Source of the DNA: Rhynchosporium graminicola
Taxonomy: Eukaryota > Ascomycota > Leotiomycetes > Helotiales > Ploettnerulaceae
Length of the DNA stretch: 64,000 nucleotides
Reading direction: 5' to 3'
Assembly (NCBI GenBank): GCA_900074885.1
Contig: FJUW01000004.1
Location: 2,268,578 to 2,332,577, forward strand
Positions within the stretch are counted from its first letter, which is position 1, and the number at the start of each line of letters is the position of its first letter. The notes below the pieces were generated by a model. The model worked only from the letters and a program-made list of their open reading frames with translations, was not told where the DNA came from and did not search any database. Shown here piece after piece: positions 46,854 to 58,995 of this stretch. A program made the translations under genes and the position numbers.

Positions 46854-49532
46854 ATGACCACAAATATGGAATCCAAAACCAAATCCTCCCTCTTCGAAGT
46901 TTACCTTCGTCTGCGACCTCCCCCAGCCGGTCAGCCAACATCAGAACGCTTCCTCACAGTCGAAGAAACATCCGAAGATGCAGCTCCCACACACATCACG
47001 CTCAATCCACCGAATGATAACCGCAGACGTGCAATCGAGAAATTTGCATTCACGGAGGTGTTTGAGGAGGAATCTACACAGCTGGACTTGTTCCAAGGGA
47101 CGGGTGTTCTGCCACTAGTAGAAGGCGTTCTCGGACCTCAAGGTGGTGAAGGACGCGATGCGTTGCTTGCTACACTGGGTGTTACTGGAAGTGGGAAGGT
47201 ATTTACACTACATTGGACTCGCATATTTGAAAAAGATGTTAATGAATGGAACAGAGCCACACAATCCTCGGGTCCCGTACGCAACGCGGCATGACTCAAC
47301 TCGCGCTCGACGTCCTCTTCCGATCCATCTCCAACAACATCCTCGATCCAGCCACCACCACCTCTCTCCACGCTACAGTAGCAGCATCCGACCCATCAGA
47401 AGCCCAGGTTATGTCTGCGCAAATGTTCCTCGACACAATGTATAACGACCCCTCCGCCGCGTCGCGCGCGAGCTCCCGAGCTCCAACTCCCATGGTGGTA
47501 CGTGTCCTAACTTTCTTTGAGGAACCACTCCACGCCTCGTCAAAGAATCTCTATCCTTCCTTGCAAGCCTTGCAAGGAATTGATAGTCCAAATATAAATA
47601 CACAAACCGGAAGTCCGAAGAGTATCAGAGTCGTCACAGGAGCAGAATTAGTTTCTTCCCGAATACAGACTAGAAGTCAAGCAAGAAAATATCAGTCCTC
47701 AAAAATTGAGTCCCAATCAGTGATGGGTGCCTCCTTTATTCCCTCCTACATGCAATCTACCTTGGCGAAAGCTGTGAAATATGTTACTAAATCTCCATTC
47801 AAGGGCGAATCTTCCTACATCCCACCAACACCACGGCGAAACCTGCTACAGAAACCATCTATCCTACCACAAAATCCAGATATTAGCAATTTGACGGTCA
47901 ACGCGGATCAGAATGCCGAATATGCGATCTTGATATCCATGTACGAAGTCTACAATGACCGTATCTTCGACCTTCTCACACCTGCCATACCGGGGAAATC
48001 AGCCAAGGATTTCAGACGCCGCCCTCTGCTTTTCAAATCCACAGAACAATCTCCAGACCGTAAAGTCGTTGCAGGTTTACGGAAGATCATATGCGGTAGT
48101 ATGAAGGAAGCCTTAATGGTTCTCGAAGCAGGACTCCACGAGCGCAGAGTCGCAGGCACAGGTTCGAATAGTGTGAGCAGTCGTAGCCACGGCTTCTTCT
48201 GCGTGGAAGTCAAGAAGAGGAGGAGAGGGCGTATGGTGCATCAGTGGGGAGGGAGTGCGTTGACGATTGTGGATTTAGCGGGGAGTGAGAGGGCGAGAGA
48301 TGCGAAGACACAGGGTGCTACTCTTGCGGAGGCGGGAAAGATCAATGAGAGTCTCATGTACCTTGGACAGTGTTTGCAGATGCAATCAGATCTGACATCT
48401 TCTGCAAAGGTTCGTTTCCAGAGCATACTTACACACCTACCACATCATGTCAAGAGCTAACCAGAACCCACAGCCAAATCTCGTCCCCTTCCGGCAGTGC
48501 AAGCTCACCGAACTTCTCTTCTCAAATTCTTTCCCCTCACACACAACCATTCCTTCAACACCCTCTCACTCGTTCTTAACACATACCTCTCACCACCACC
48601 CCGCTCCCATCCGCAACGCTCAAAAAGCAGTCATGATAGTAATGGCCGATCCCCTAGGAGACTTCAATGCCACGTCTCAAATCCTGCGGTACTCCGCTCT
48701 AGCACGGGAAATAACGGTCCCGCGCATCCCATCCATCACTTCCACTATCCTCGCTCAATCTACCGCATCACATTATTTCTCTCCTCGCTCTCCTCCTGGA
48801 TCCTCTTGTGATCAGCATCTCGACCGCTCGACAATGGAGATTGCCGCGCTGGAAATCGCTCGCATGAGTGAGGAGATTGATGGATTGCGCGAGGAGCTAG
48901 CAAATGCGAATGAGGCTAGGATGGAGCAGGAGGCACACATGGAGAGTTTGCAGGAAAAGGTGTTGGAGATGGAAATGCAGGTCAGGGAAGAATGTGTAGC
49001 TGAGATGGAAGCGCAATTCCAGACCGAGATCGCAAGGTGGAAAGCTACGTGGCAGGCAGAGCAGGATAGGAACGATGAGCATCTGGATCGCAAGTTGGAG
49101 ATTTACACGAGGAGTATAGACGCTGCTGATGTTGATCTCTCCACTACTACCGATACCGCTCCTTTTCACGATCTACAGGATGATAAAGAGAACTCCCACT
49201 CCGGTCCTGGGAAGATTTCAAATCTTCAAATCGAGAACGAACGTCTGAGACGCGAGATCGAGGTTTTGAGAAGAGAGGGAGCTTTGAGGAGTCCGAGTAA
49301 AAGGATGCCGTTGAGAGAGAGTAAGGTGGGCAGAGATAGAAGTCAAACTCCGGACGGCAATCTGGATGATGTTGAAGATGAAGAGGGTCTTGAGGAGCGC
49401 TTGGACAGGTTGAGTGTTAGCAGTCATGGACTCGGTGTTGCGAGTAGCAAGGCTGATCGCAGTCCGACAAAAAAGGTTCGCAAACTCGTCACGAGGAAGT
49501 GGGATTTACTTGATGAGGGGGAAATGCTTTGA
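46854..49532 (+). CDS. Kinesin motor protein, kinesin-6-like, 852 aa
   Basis: Three exons: 46854-47198, 47255-48409, 48474-49532; the first intron splits the P-loop. Motor signatures in order: FEVYLRLRPP near the N-terminus, P-loop GVTGSGKSHTILG (Ser for the usual Thr after Lys), switch I NSVSSRSHGFF, switch II VDLAGSERARD, and PFRQCKLTELL. Between P-loop and switch I is an insertion of well over 100 residues (Ser/Thr/Arg-rich, about 47,400-47,880), as found in loop 6 of kinesin-6 motors. A smaller insertion follows the PFRQCKLTELL motif. The C-terminal ~230 residues hold a coiled coil (Glu/Arg-rich, 48,830-49,120), then a basic tail with KKVRKLVTRKWDLL. Kinesin-6 motors act in the spindle midzone and cytokinesis; assignment rests on the insertion and motor style. 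In-frame ATGs at 46746 lie upstream, but 46854 begins just before the conserved region. Confidence 0.88.
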
Positions 49533-52500
49533 TTTGCTCTGTAGTCGAGGACGACGGGGATACGCGATTGATACCTAGGTGTGAAAATCAGGAAATGCAG
49601 GTCTAGGAAGCGTGCTTGGTTTACTTACGTTCATTGGCGTGAACGCATGATTTGGAGTATGATCGTTGAGGTTTCTTATTCTTGTAGCTGTTTACTTAAG
49701 GGGGTGGAGTCTGGTTGGCGTTGATGTAGCTTTTCAATATTTAGCGCTATTTAGCGCTTAACGTCCGTACCTAATGAATGATTTCTTTCTTCTATCTGTT
49801 ATGAAGTTAAAAAAGACTTCCGGTGACCTTGTTCACCAGAGTGAGATACTCAAGCCTAGACTGGTACCAACAAAGCATAAATCGGGATGTAGCAGTATTA
49901 CCCTGCCAGGGAGGCAAAAGATTACCAAACCATTCTCAATCATCGCATGATCCCAAAGAAGTAAGCACCCATCCCCTCCTAACCGACACGTCACGATAAC
50001 TTCTCTTCATGAAGGAAATCGTGCGTATATTGAGTTCCTTGGTATTGAAACCTCTCTGAATCAGATATCTGGGATTCTTTCTCGAGACGTGATTTACCTT
50101 ACCTATGACATAGTATTGGTGATGATTTTATGTAGGCATCGCTGATTGTCTTACCGTATAGAATTCGAAGGACGAAGATGCCATCGTGGACATGTATTGA
50201 TGGTATGATAAGTTAATGGGGCGGGACTGGGAGAAATTAAAGATAAGCTTTCAGAGGTTGCAACTGTTTGTGAATCTTATTTCTTCCTTGATTATCGGAT
50301 TGATTCTGTTGACTACGATCCTTTTTACATGTAATATTTGACATGATCATGTGATAACCATAGCCTCGACTAGCCGCGGCACACATCATGTCATGTCAAT
50401 GAACAAAGTCCCGGCGAAGCAACGGCTTATTTCCCTTTATATTCCCTCAATGCATATTTTGAACTCATTCCAATATTTCCCGCTTTAATCTAATCATTCG
50501 GTGAAGGTATCGTCAGCCTGCCGAGCCACTTTTGCTCACCGATATCTCTGCCTCGGGCGTTTTCTTTGTTTGCCTTGTTTTGCGCTACAGTAAGTAAGCG
50601 AGACTTCGCCACGAAAAACTTGACGTCGCCCTTCAAGTTCACCAAGGCGGACGTCGCCCTTTTCTGCTGAAATCACACTCACCGAGTCCCGTACGTTTTT
50701 CTCTTCTGTTATGATTATGACTCTTTTACTCGCCTCTGTAAAAGTAAACCTTGAAGTTTGTGATCAGCTGAATTTTGATTGGTGTAAGTGGTCTATGTTG
50801 CCTCGCCATCTCAAATGCGCTTTTCCTTCGATTCTAGCCAACAGAAAAATATTCCATCGATCATTCCATTCACTACCCAATCATCTATTTAATGTTTCTG
50901 GACATTTCTTCAAGGATTTCAGGCTCTTGTTGACTTGGTCTAGTACTTTATTTGTCATTCGTAGCCATACCAGAGAAATCTTACCGGAAATCACGCCCTC
51001 TTATTCCGCCTATTAGTTCTCTTGTAAAAACTGTTGAATATCGCTCATAAACTATTTGCTCTTTACTCATATCGGGAGGGGAGTCTTGATGGGAAGTTTC
51101 CGCTATGTTTTCCCTGTTTACCACGGCTTGGGAGTGGATGAGCTTGTCTCGTGGTCTTTCTCGTCATGAGGTGAATCAAGTGTTCCAACAAGCAAATTTC
51201 TTCTTTGGAGCTTAGTATGGGCTTGCAAGACTTGGCCGTATTTCCGTGATCACCATAAGATCCAGATAAGCTCTCGGTCGAGTAGTTTGAGAGGTTTCTA
51301 GGCAAATGTTTCGTGACGCCAAGTTTAAGGCAAATACACTTCTCAATATCTTTTGGAAGCCCACATTGATGACTTTGGGAAGTTTCTCACAGATGAACTA
51401 AGACCTGGATAGTCTTTTTCAAGTGGCATGTCTTTCAGATATACTCTACTAATGACATAGCACTCCGCATTAACTATTTCATCTTGCAGTACTAACTCAT
51501 GTTAAATTCTCAAATATTACTTTCTCCATCGCTGCTCAGGATCTTTAGCTTCTTTAAATCTCGTCTCCCATTCATATTTCATTATGCCACAGTCATCCCG
51601 CCCAGGCAGCAAGCACTACCAGCAGCAGCAGAGCAAGTTCATGCAAAAACCACGCGCAGTTACTACATGAACAATTTGTGGTTCTGCTACCACCTCAATG
51701 AAATAGTAATCAACGACAGTTAGAGCATAGACTATGCTGTGACAGATATGGTTCCCTTCTGGAATTATGGTCATCGTCAATGTGAATATTGTCCTGTCGA
51801 ATCCCGCAAGAGACTTCTGGTAGAGCCTAACTCGGGAGTAAGTGCCATTCATGCTTTTCGGAGCTTCGGCTTTTGTTCTAGAATCACAGCTACCGGCTTC
51901 CAAGTAAACAAAACATGATGACAGGATCAAGATTCACATCTTTTTTTCGATGTTGGGGCGGACTCGATTTCGAGCGGCCTTATCTTTGATTCCTGCATTT
52001 TAGTAGGACCCAATAGCGTTTTGGTAATTTGTAATTATAGCAGTTTTCCAGTGGCCTCTATACTGCGTATAGTCGTACATGTTAGTACCAATAGACTGAG
52101 ATAATGATCATTTCCTATTTCAGTATAACAGTTCGCACAGGCTTGGCGTAATTAAGCGAGTGCTCCCAAACAGGGCTCAATCAAAAGAAGGCACACTGCA
52201 GCAAAACTTGCGCAAGAAACCCACCGTGAGGAAAAACCAACAGTCCATTCGGTTCGAGATCTGTCATTTCCTGGCATCTTTCATTTTAATCAACATTCGC
52301 AGTAGATCTGCGCACAGCCGCCCTCTGAGATTCACTTTGGCCGTGAAGTCACGCCCTGTTTCAAACATGACCGTTCGCATTTGCCTATCCACAGCCGACG
52401 AGGCGGATAGCTCGCCATTCTTTACGCAGTATGTCCTCATTTGTGGCACAGCCTACCAAAAAAAAAAGCATCTCTTACCTCGCCCTTTGAGCTTGTCCAA

Positions 52501-53802
52501 TCAGAACTTGAACAATAACACCTCCCCGGCTGATTTTGATTTCCCCTCCAATCCTGTGTATTTATCTTCCGATGGCAGCGAGTTTTGTGTAGCCATTCCG
52601 CCACAGCTTTCGAATTCAAAGTCAAATTTCCCCGTGACTTTATTTTTCCAGTTTGTGTTCCCTCGTTTGGTTCGTTTGATTCATTTAAGGCATTGGTCAC
52701 ATTCTTAGCCCAATGCCCGCCCCAGGCGAGCCTCTCAGTCTTCAAAAAGAATCGCGATGTGGTGTGAATTAGTGAAATACTTGAACAGGCACGACGCTTC
52801 TTAATCGTAAATATTCTTGGGTAAAAAGCAGAAGAATATCTCAGAGAGTGCTATATGGTTGGGAGATGCAGCGACTTCGTCAAACTCAAAATCTACTCGT
52901 TTCCAAGCATGCCAAACATACTCCACCTAAACTCAATCCCAGAATATGGAAATAAAATCCGGAAGTATATCAAACTTATCGATTTATTCTGATATAATAC
53001 AATTTCGTTGTGCTTTAAGTATCCATGTACCGAGTTCGAATTTGTTCACATCTCACGAAATTCCGCTAGTTGCTTATGCTCGGCTAATTCCTCTCGAAAG
53101 TCAATAAGTGACATGTTTGGTTTCAAATATGTGGAGCTCACTAGAATTACGGAATAGCACGTGAAAAATGGGAATTCTCTCTTTTTAGAGAATGATAGTC
53201 TCTCATTGGCCCAATACATGCAGTTTTTTGAGGTGGCTGCTTAGAGGCGCCTGCAGTCTGCGTTGAGACTAGCTCGCCCGGCTTGTATGAACACAGCCTC
53301 ACCTAAAAAACAACGACAATCGAGCGTCCTTATTATAATTTTGCTGTTATCCCCTCTGGATTTCTTCTGATTTCTATGTTACCGGCTGTTAACAAGTGTT
53401 GGTTCCACAGTACGCACTCTCAAGATCTTCGCGGCTCGGTACTCTGCTTTTGGTAGCCTGGAATCCTCAAATCTCCTTTTAAACCTCTCTACGATTTTTT
53501 TTGGCATACTTTGCTCAACACCATGACGAGAGATGGTAAGCCAAGAGCGCCAAAGTGCCAAGAGCCAAAGTGCCAGGAGTGCACTGTCTTAAATTTGCAT
53601 CGGGCAAGCCTCTTGCCAACATTATATTGCCAAGATCGTGAGTCGTCTACACCGAGCCATCCTCACGTGCGGACCTAGTTTTGACAAGTGAAGACGCCTG
53701 TCCGGCACTCGTTGCGAGTGGCCAGGTATGTGGACGTAAGAGATCGAAAGATGGTCGTGGATGCATGTACCGTAATCTCCCCTTTCTATAGAATATTAAA
53801 CA
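49533..53802. other. Large 4.3-kb intergenic stretch without recognisable genes
   Basis: Contains only chance-like ORFs (50711-51016, 51499-51723, 52160-52708 plus; 51063-51305, 51616-51930, 52437-52745 minus), none with family motifs or fitting splice sites. A short repeated GACGTCGCCCTT occurs twice near 50,621-50,663. Base composition is normal, so it is not a RIPed transposon. It may hold non-coding transcripts or old gene relics. Confidence 0.4.
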
Positions 53803-56744
53803 ATGTTGACTTCGAATATAGATCGATCTCATCCGCCACCTCTTAGCTGCATAATGGATGGTTGCAAACTCCCATCGTGCCCTCCATCATCATACTGCAA
53901 GTTACACTGCCACTTAGATCGGAAGCTATCAGGAAAACAACATCTTAGCGGCGACGAAGCGGAAGTCGTGCAAGATTATCGGCAGCGCAGACTGGAAGCC
54001 CTAAACAAAGAAGAAAATGAGAAAGTTGGAGATCATGTTGAAATGAACAACCATCAGTCGATCAAGGAAATGTCAAAGAACGACGACCCCAGCAATTCAG
54101 AACTTTATGACGTCCACACTGCTATGCCTGCCAAAAATAAAATCTTCGAGCCTGAATTACACAGTGAGGAGAAATTGACAGTGCAATCACAACTGAATAC
54201 ACAGGGCTTCTATATCGAGGGACGCTGGCATGGAAGTGTTTCTAATGATGAGTCTTCGAAGCGGTCTGGGACTAATAGCAGCCCTGCACATGATGGCTAT
54301 AAGACACGAATTTCTCCGTCGGTCAAACAACAAGCCGATGTATATACTGAAAAACTTTCACACGCTAAGAGTGAAGGAGGTCAGATGACAGTTTCGACTC
54401 CTTCGCCGAGTATTAGTGTCGTCTGGGGCCATGACTTTCGAAATGAGGCATCGCACAAAGCTCACCAAGACATGCAGGATTCAGATAGCGAGGACTTATC
54501 TCCATCAAAGTCAGGTAAAAGTTCTATTTTTATTGGTAATTCCGGTATGAGTCTCGGTAAAAAGACCTATGGCATCATCGTAGGCGTCGATAACGAGGAC
54601 CGCACTTCAGAAAAGGAGGTTTCGAAACAGCCCGGACCCAGACAAGAAGAAGAAGATGATGAGAGTGATACCGCTTCAATAACTTCTTCCGTACAATCTG
54701 TTGATAGCTTCTCACCTTCAACAGATGGCTCTTCCATTTCATCTGTCTTCGGTCCAGAGGGTGCCGCCGAACGTCTTGTGGATCTCATACTCTTCGATAC
54801 AGACATCAGCCCTCTTCTCAAATTAGCTCTGACACTCAACGATGTCCATATCTTTGAGGCAAAGCTGAGACGACTACTCAAGGATCTTGGAGTCAACCTG
54901 AGACAAGAAGGCCGATCAAAAGAGCAAAGACACGCCGCGCGATTTGTTCGTTACCGTGCCCGCAACACTGCACATATCATTTGTAATACATTGAAATCAG
55001 CCGCCGAAACCTCGAAACACGAGTCCGCAAATGCAGAAAGGTTTGTGGCCGACCGTGCATCGGATGAAAGTGGCTCTGATGACTCAGAGCAAGGAGAAAA
55101 TGGTTTCCAGCAGCTGGAGGAATTCATTCGGAGTTCCGATGCTATCAAGGTTCTTAAGAAAAGCTTGGAGGGATATATAAGGTCTGTTGAAGGAGGTGTG
55201 CAAGATGTGACCAGACCTATGGGCAGTCCTCAGAAGATGGATCCTGTGGACTTTTCGGAAATAGAGATTCAAGATATGACAATGACCAACCCAAATCCGC
55301 ACGGGATTGATATGAATGAGAAGTTCGTTGCGCCCGAATTGTTAGTAGTTGACGACTTTATAGACTCCCTGGATTCGCAAGGCACACCTGTTGTCAGGGT
55401 CCCATGTCAGTCGTACCTGCGAGGATCAGGTGAGACGATAGAGGTGCAGATGGTGATGGGACAGACCGGTGTATCTATTGCGAAACACAGGCTTGCATGA
55501 CAATGCGTGCGTACCTCCCCTTAAGCGGATTTGGCTGACATACAATAGCGTTGTGGTAAAATGGTCCAGGATGACTTCATCGAGCTTCTTCCTGGGGGAA
55601 TAGATCGCTATAAAGAAAGTCTTCTTAAAGAATCCCGGGAAGCTAAGGAAGCGGCATCCAGACATATGAAACTCCACCATGGTCGCGAAGCGAATTGGGT
55701 CCACAGATTGACAATTGCATCTCTTAGCTTTGCAACTATATCTTGGTGCTTTCTCTTGACAGTCGGCACGAACAAGCTTCTTGAAATAATTTCGTTGGAT
55801 ATAACAGGCCCTTACTTAGCAAGTATAGCCAAATTCGAGATTGCAGCCTATACAACAGCAATGGCCTCGTATTTTCTGGCGATCATATTTGCACTGTACT
55901 CGGACTATGTTAAATTGACTCGAGATTCAACGTGCATCAAAGTTGCAGCCTCGACATCTGAGGGAAGAAAAGTTCGTTCAATTTTTAATTGGGCATCAAC
56001 AAACTTGTTTCATAGGAAGGACATCCACTTACCGAGCTGTCTTCAGACATTCACGTTCGATCTGGAATTGACAATGGGATAGCCACCAGAATTTCAACGG
56101 CAGAAAGGCTGTTTCTGTTGCTTTTTCATGACGATGGCCAGTACGCAACTCGACTTAAACAGCTGGACATGACCGTTCTTGGGGCCACGACAGACCAAGT
56201 CATCTTCGAAGCTCTACGAGCCACTTATCGATCAATAAGAGGAAAATGGACATCCAAGATCTCCCTTCGAACACTCGTCTGGATAAAGTTCGTCCACTTC
56301 GAAATATATCGAGGTGAATTGGTCGACGTCCAGAAGTTGGACGTCATACCTCCGCCTGATCATTTCGACTATAGGTACTCACCTGCTCCATCGGACGTGA
56401 CCCCTCCGATCGGCCACAAACGCATGATGCATCTTTTCCATAATCCCGAATGCGCAGGTGCAGACTCTGTATGCGTCTCACGTTTCCCGAAGAAGCTGAG
56501 GGAGCAGCTGAAATGCTGTCCAATCAAAGGTGTGAATCCAGGATGGGGCCTTCAATTTGTGGAAGATTGGGACTATAGAAAGTTTGGGATTGTAACTTTC
56601 GTCGTTTTTGTCTTCGGGAGTGTAGTTATTGCGATCATGTTGACTTATTTGGAAAAGAGCGTACAAGATGCATTTGCTGTTTCAGCGTACATGGCAACGC
56701 TAGCCACCATCAGCATCGGGTTCGTGCAGTGGCTGTTGACGTGA
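53803..56744 (+). CDS. Uncharacterised fungal Cys-rich/membrane protein, internal TGA
   Basis: Reads as one gene: exons 53803-55506, 55549-55971 and 56016-56744 (introns of 42 and 44 nt). An N-terminal cysteine cluster (CIMDGCKLPSCPPSSYC...C, ~residues 16-36) could bind zinc; a long acidic Ser-rich region follows; a helical block near 54,760-54,960; the motif WxCRCGKMVQDDFIELLPGG at the exon 1/2 junction; membrane helices in exon 2; and the conserved block ISLRTLVWIKFVHFEIYRGE...PPIGHKRMMHLF...GWGLQFVEDW with two more helices at the C-terminus. This block is common to many unstudied fungal proteins. A TGA (55498-55500) stands where Trp of the WxC motif is expected, three codons before the exon end. 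Either the gene is newly inactivated or the end of exon 1 differs. ATG 53854 is an alternative start. Confidence 0.62.
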
Positions 56745-57187
56745 TTTTCTTGGTAGCATATATCGAGCTTTCAATGCTCACATTCCTCTATATTTTTCAT
56801 CAAAAATAATTCTCCTACAAGATCAATGGCAGGAGGAGGGCGGGAGGCAAGCAAGAAATATGAATCAAAGGCTGGGGAGAGGAGATGACGAGGGGAAAAC
56901 AAGGGGCCGACCTAAGTATGTTGATTTTAAAGAGCTTTATGATATCTGATTTGAAGCTGAAACGAATTCGAGAAGACACCTCCAAATTCTAATATGAGTT
57001 GCACGCGCCAGCATCTTGTGACTGAAATAAATACACCACACTTTTGCCGCCAAGTTCATGTTTAGTGCTCGACGACAACATTTAAACTTGCGAAAGATTT
57101 TGATTTCTGATCGCAAATCGCACAACCACCATCCAAAGCAGAGATTCGAGGACTTCCTCATCCACCTTAGCCAACTTCGCTCCAGAG
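56745..57187. other. Intergenic, nothing recognised
   Basis: 3' flank of the preceding gene; no open frame of note on the plus strand. Confidence 0.5.
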
Positions 57188-57424
57188 ATGCATGATTCCA
57201 CGACCGTATTCTCATCTAACGATGCCTCGATCGACGGTGATATTGGCGATCCGTTGCTCGATCCAACCCTCGATGCTATGATCAATCCAAGAGCTCCGCT
57301 TCCGGGACACTGTATCGCAAAACTTTTGGAAGGCGAGAACCCGGACTCGGATTCATGGGCTTCACGGAAACGATTCGACGAGGAGAATTCAAAAGAACGA
57401 CGGAAGGATTTGGGTATAAGGTGA
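57188..57424 (+). CDS. Small hypothetical ORF, 78 aa, possibly frameshifted
   Basis: Acidic, Asp-rich N-terminal half (DPLLDPTLDAMINPRAPLPG) and charged C-terminus. Just before the stop, another frame carries on as GFGYKVMQAIGLLLTTTAAA and further residues to a stop at about 57,507, which resembles a Gly/Ala-rich membrane helix. A one-base change could separate the two parts. No family recognised. Confidence 0.3.
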   Translation: MHDSTTVFSSNDASIDGDIGDPLLDPTLDAMINPRAPLPGHCIAKLLEGENPDSDSWASRKRFDEENSKERRKDLGIR

Positions 57425-57735
57425 TGCAAGCAATTGGATTACTTTTAACTACGACGGCAGCCGCTGGTGTCGGGGCAGGATCAGTATTGACTTCATATCT
57501 GAGATAAGCTGAGTCGTTCTGGAATCTGTACGAAAATTAGACATCGCGAGTTCCAAAGAAGTATGTGTGTCAAGGCCACGTGAGACTCACGTGATCAACA
57601 ATTCATCGGCCGAATTCCACTTGCCGAAAACGTCATGACTTTCAAGCTCGCCTCCTTCAAAACACAACAACTTTAATTCCAACATCATCTCGAATCAGCC
57701 GACTTTGCAGTCGACATCAATTTCAAAACCACATA
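57425..57735. other. Short intergenic stretch
   Basis: Contains the other-frame hydrophobic segment noted for the preceding ORF and the promoter/leader of the next gene. Confidence 0.45.
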
Positions 57736-58811
57736 ATGACACTCAAAATGACGGTAAGCCCCTGCCTCGTCCAATCTGCCCCATCACTCACCAAATATCA
57801 GACTCAACCAAAACCAAGCCCAGAGGAAGTAGAAATCCTCATCCTCGGCGCAGGCTGGACATCAACATTCCTCATCCCTCTGCTCAAATCCAAAAAGATC
57901 TCTCACGCCGCAACGACAACCACCGGCCGGGACGGGACGATCAAATTTAGATTCTCACTGCCCAATTCCGACGAGCTAGCTGAATCAGATCACCTGGCCT
58001 CTTATAAAGCTCTACCGACTGCCAAGACCGTACTGATTGTCTTCCCACTCAAAGGAAGCGAGGAAACCAACTATCTAGTTTCGAGTTACTTGCAGACTCG
58101 TCCTCACACGTCCTCCTCCTCCTCAACATGGCAGAAAATCCAACCAGCATTCATTCAACTCGGCTCCACAGGTATCTGGACGATCCCCGACCAACCAACC
58201 TGGGTAACGCGCCACAGTCCCTACAATACCAGCGACGCGCGCGCTCAAGCTGAAGACGCGCTTCTGGCGCTAGGCGGATGTGTCCTTGATTTAGCGGGTC
58301 TGTGGGGCGGAGAGAGGAATGTGAGGCATTGGATTGATAGAGTGGCTGCTAGTAAAGAGGGACTTGGCACGAAGAAGAGTTTGCATATGGTGCATGGGAT
58401 TGATGTCGCGAGGGGGATTGTGGCTGTGCATGAGAGGTGGGAGAAAGCGAAGCGGGAAAGATTTGTGAGTTTTGCTTACCTTAATTTACCGGACATCTGC
58501 AATCGGGAACAAGTGATGATGCTGATTAATATCTTTCGGAATAGATGCTCACCGATCTAATGGTCTATGACTGGTGGGCTCTAATCCTTGGTTTCGCAGG
58601 CGAGCTTGATGTCGAGAATGGCACCGAGGAAAGAGCGGAAAAGCAGATCAAGTGGATTGGAGAGCTGATGCAGGAGCAAGATGTCAGAGCTCTGCCGAGG
58701 GATATGAAGAGTCTGGGACGGTGTTATGACACGAGGGAATTTTGGAATACGTTTGGAATTATGCCTACGAGGAGTCGGTTGAGTAGCGTGATTATTGGGG
58801 GACAGTATTGA
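57736..58811 (+). CDS. NAD(P)-binding Rossmann-fold protein
   Basis: Exons 57736-58464 and 58545-58811, joined by an 80-nt intron (GTGAGT...AATAG) in phase 0. A further in-frame intron of 48 nt (57754-57801, GTAAGC...TCAG) probably lies near the start; with it the protein is about 315 aa, without it 331. The dinucleotide-binding strand-loop-helix is EVEILILGAGWTSTFLIPLL near the N-terminus (GxGxxxxF form), followed by HAATTTTGRDGTIKFRF and strand VLIVFPLKG. The C-terminal exon has YDWWALILGFAGEL and GRCYDTREFWNTFG. The style is that of atypical/extended short-chain dehydrogenase-like proteins; no catalytic YxxxK is visible, so an enzyme activity is not claimed. Probably cytosolic. Confidence 0.75.
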
Positions 58812-58995
58812 TTTAGAGAGTAAGAGTGGATGGAGTGTGATCTGCGCCGGAATAAAGTATTAACGAAAAATGAGCTGCAACTTGCAATGCTATAGATGTT
58901 GACTTTTCGATCACTTGCTCCCGCTTGGTTTGGAGACAATCCGAAGAGTTGACTTGAATTTCCTTGAGTTTCTCTTGACGTCAAATTGAAGAGAA

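Noticed and set aside
52160..52708. 182-codon plus-strand ORF in the large gap
   Set aside because: No hydrophobic, catalytic or repeat pattern, no splice context, and an overlapping ORF on the other strand; looks like chance.
54567..54896. 109-codon minus-strand ORF in the Cys-rich/membrane gene
   Set aside because: Lies opposite a Ser/Glu-rich coding region, whose complement naturally stays open.
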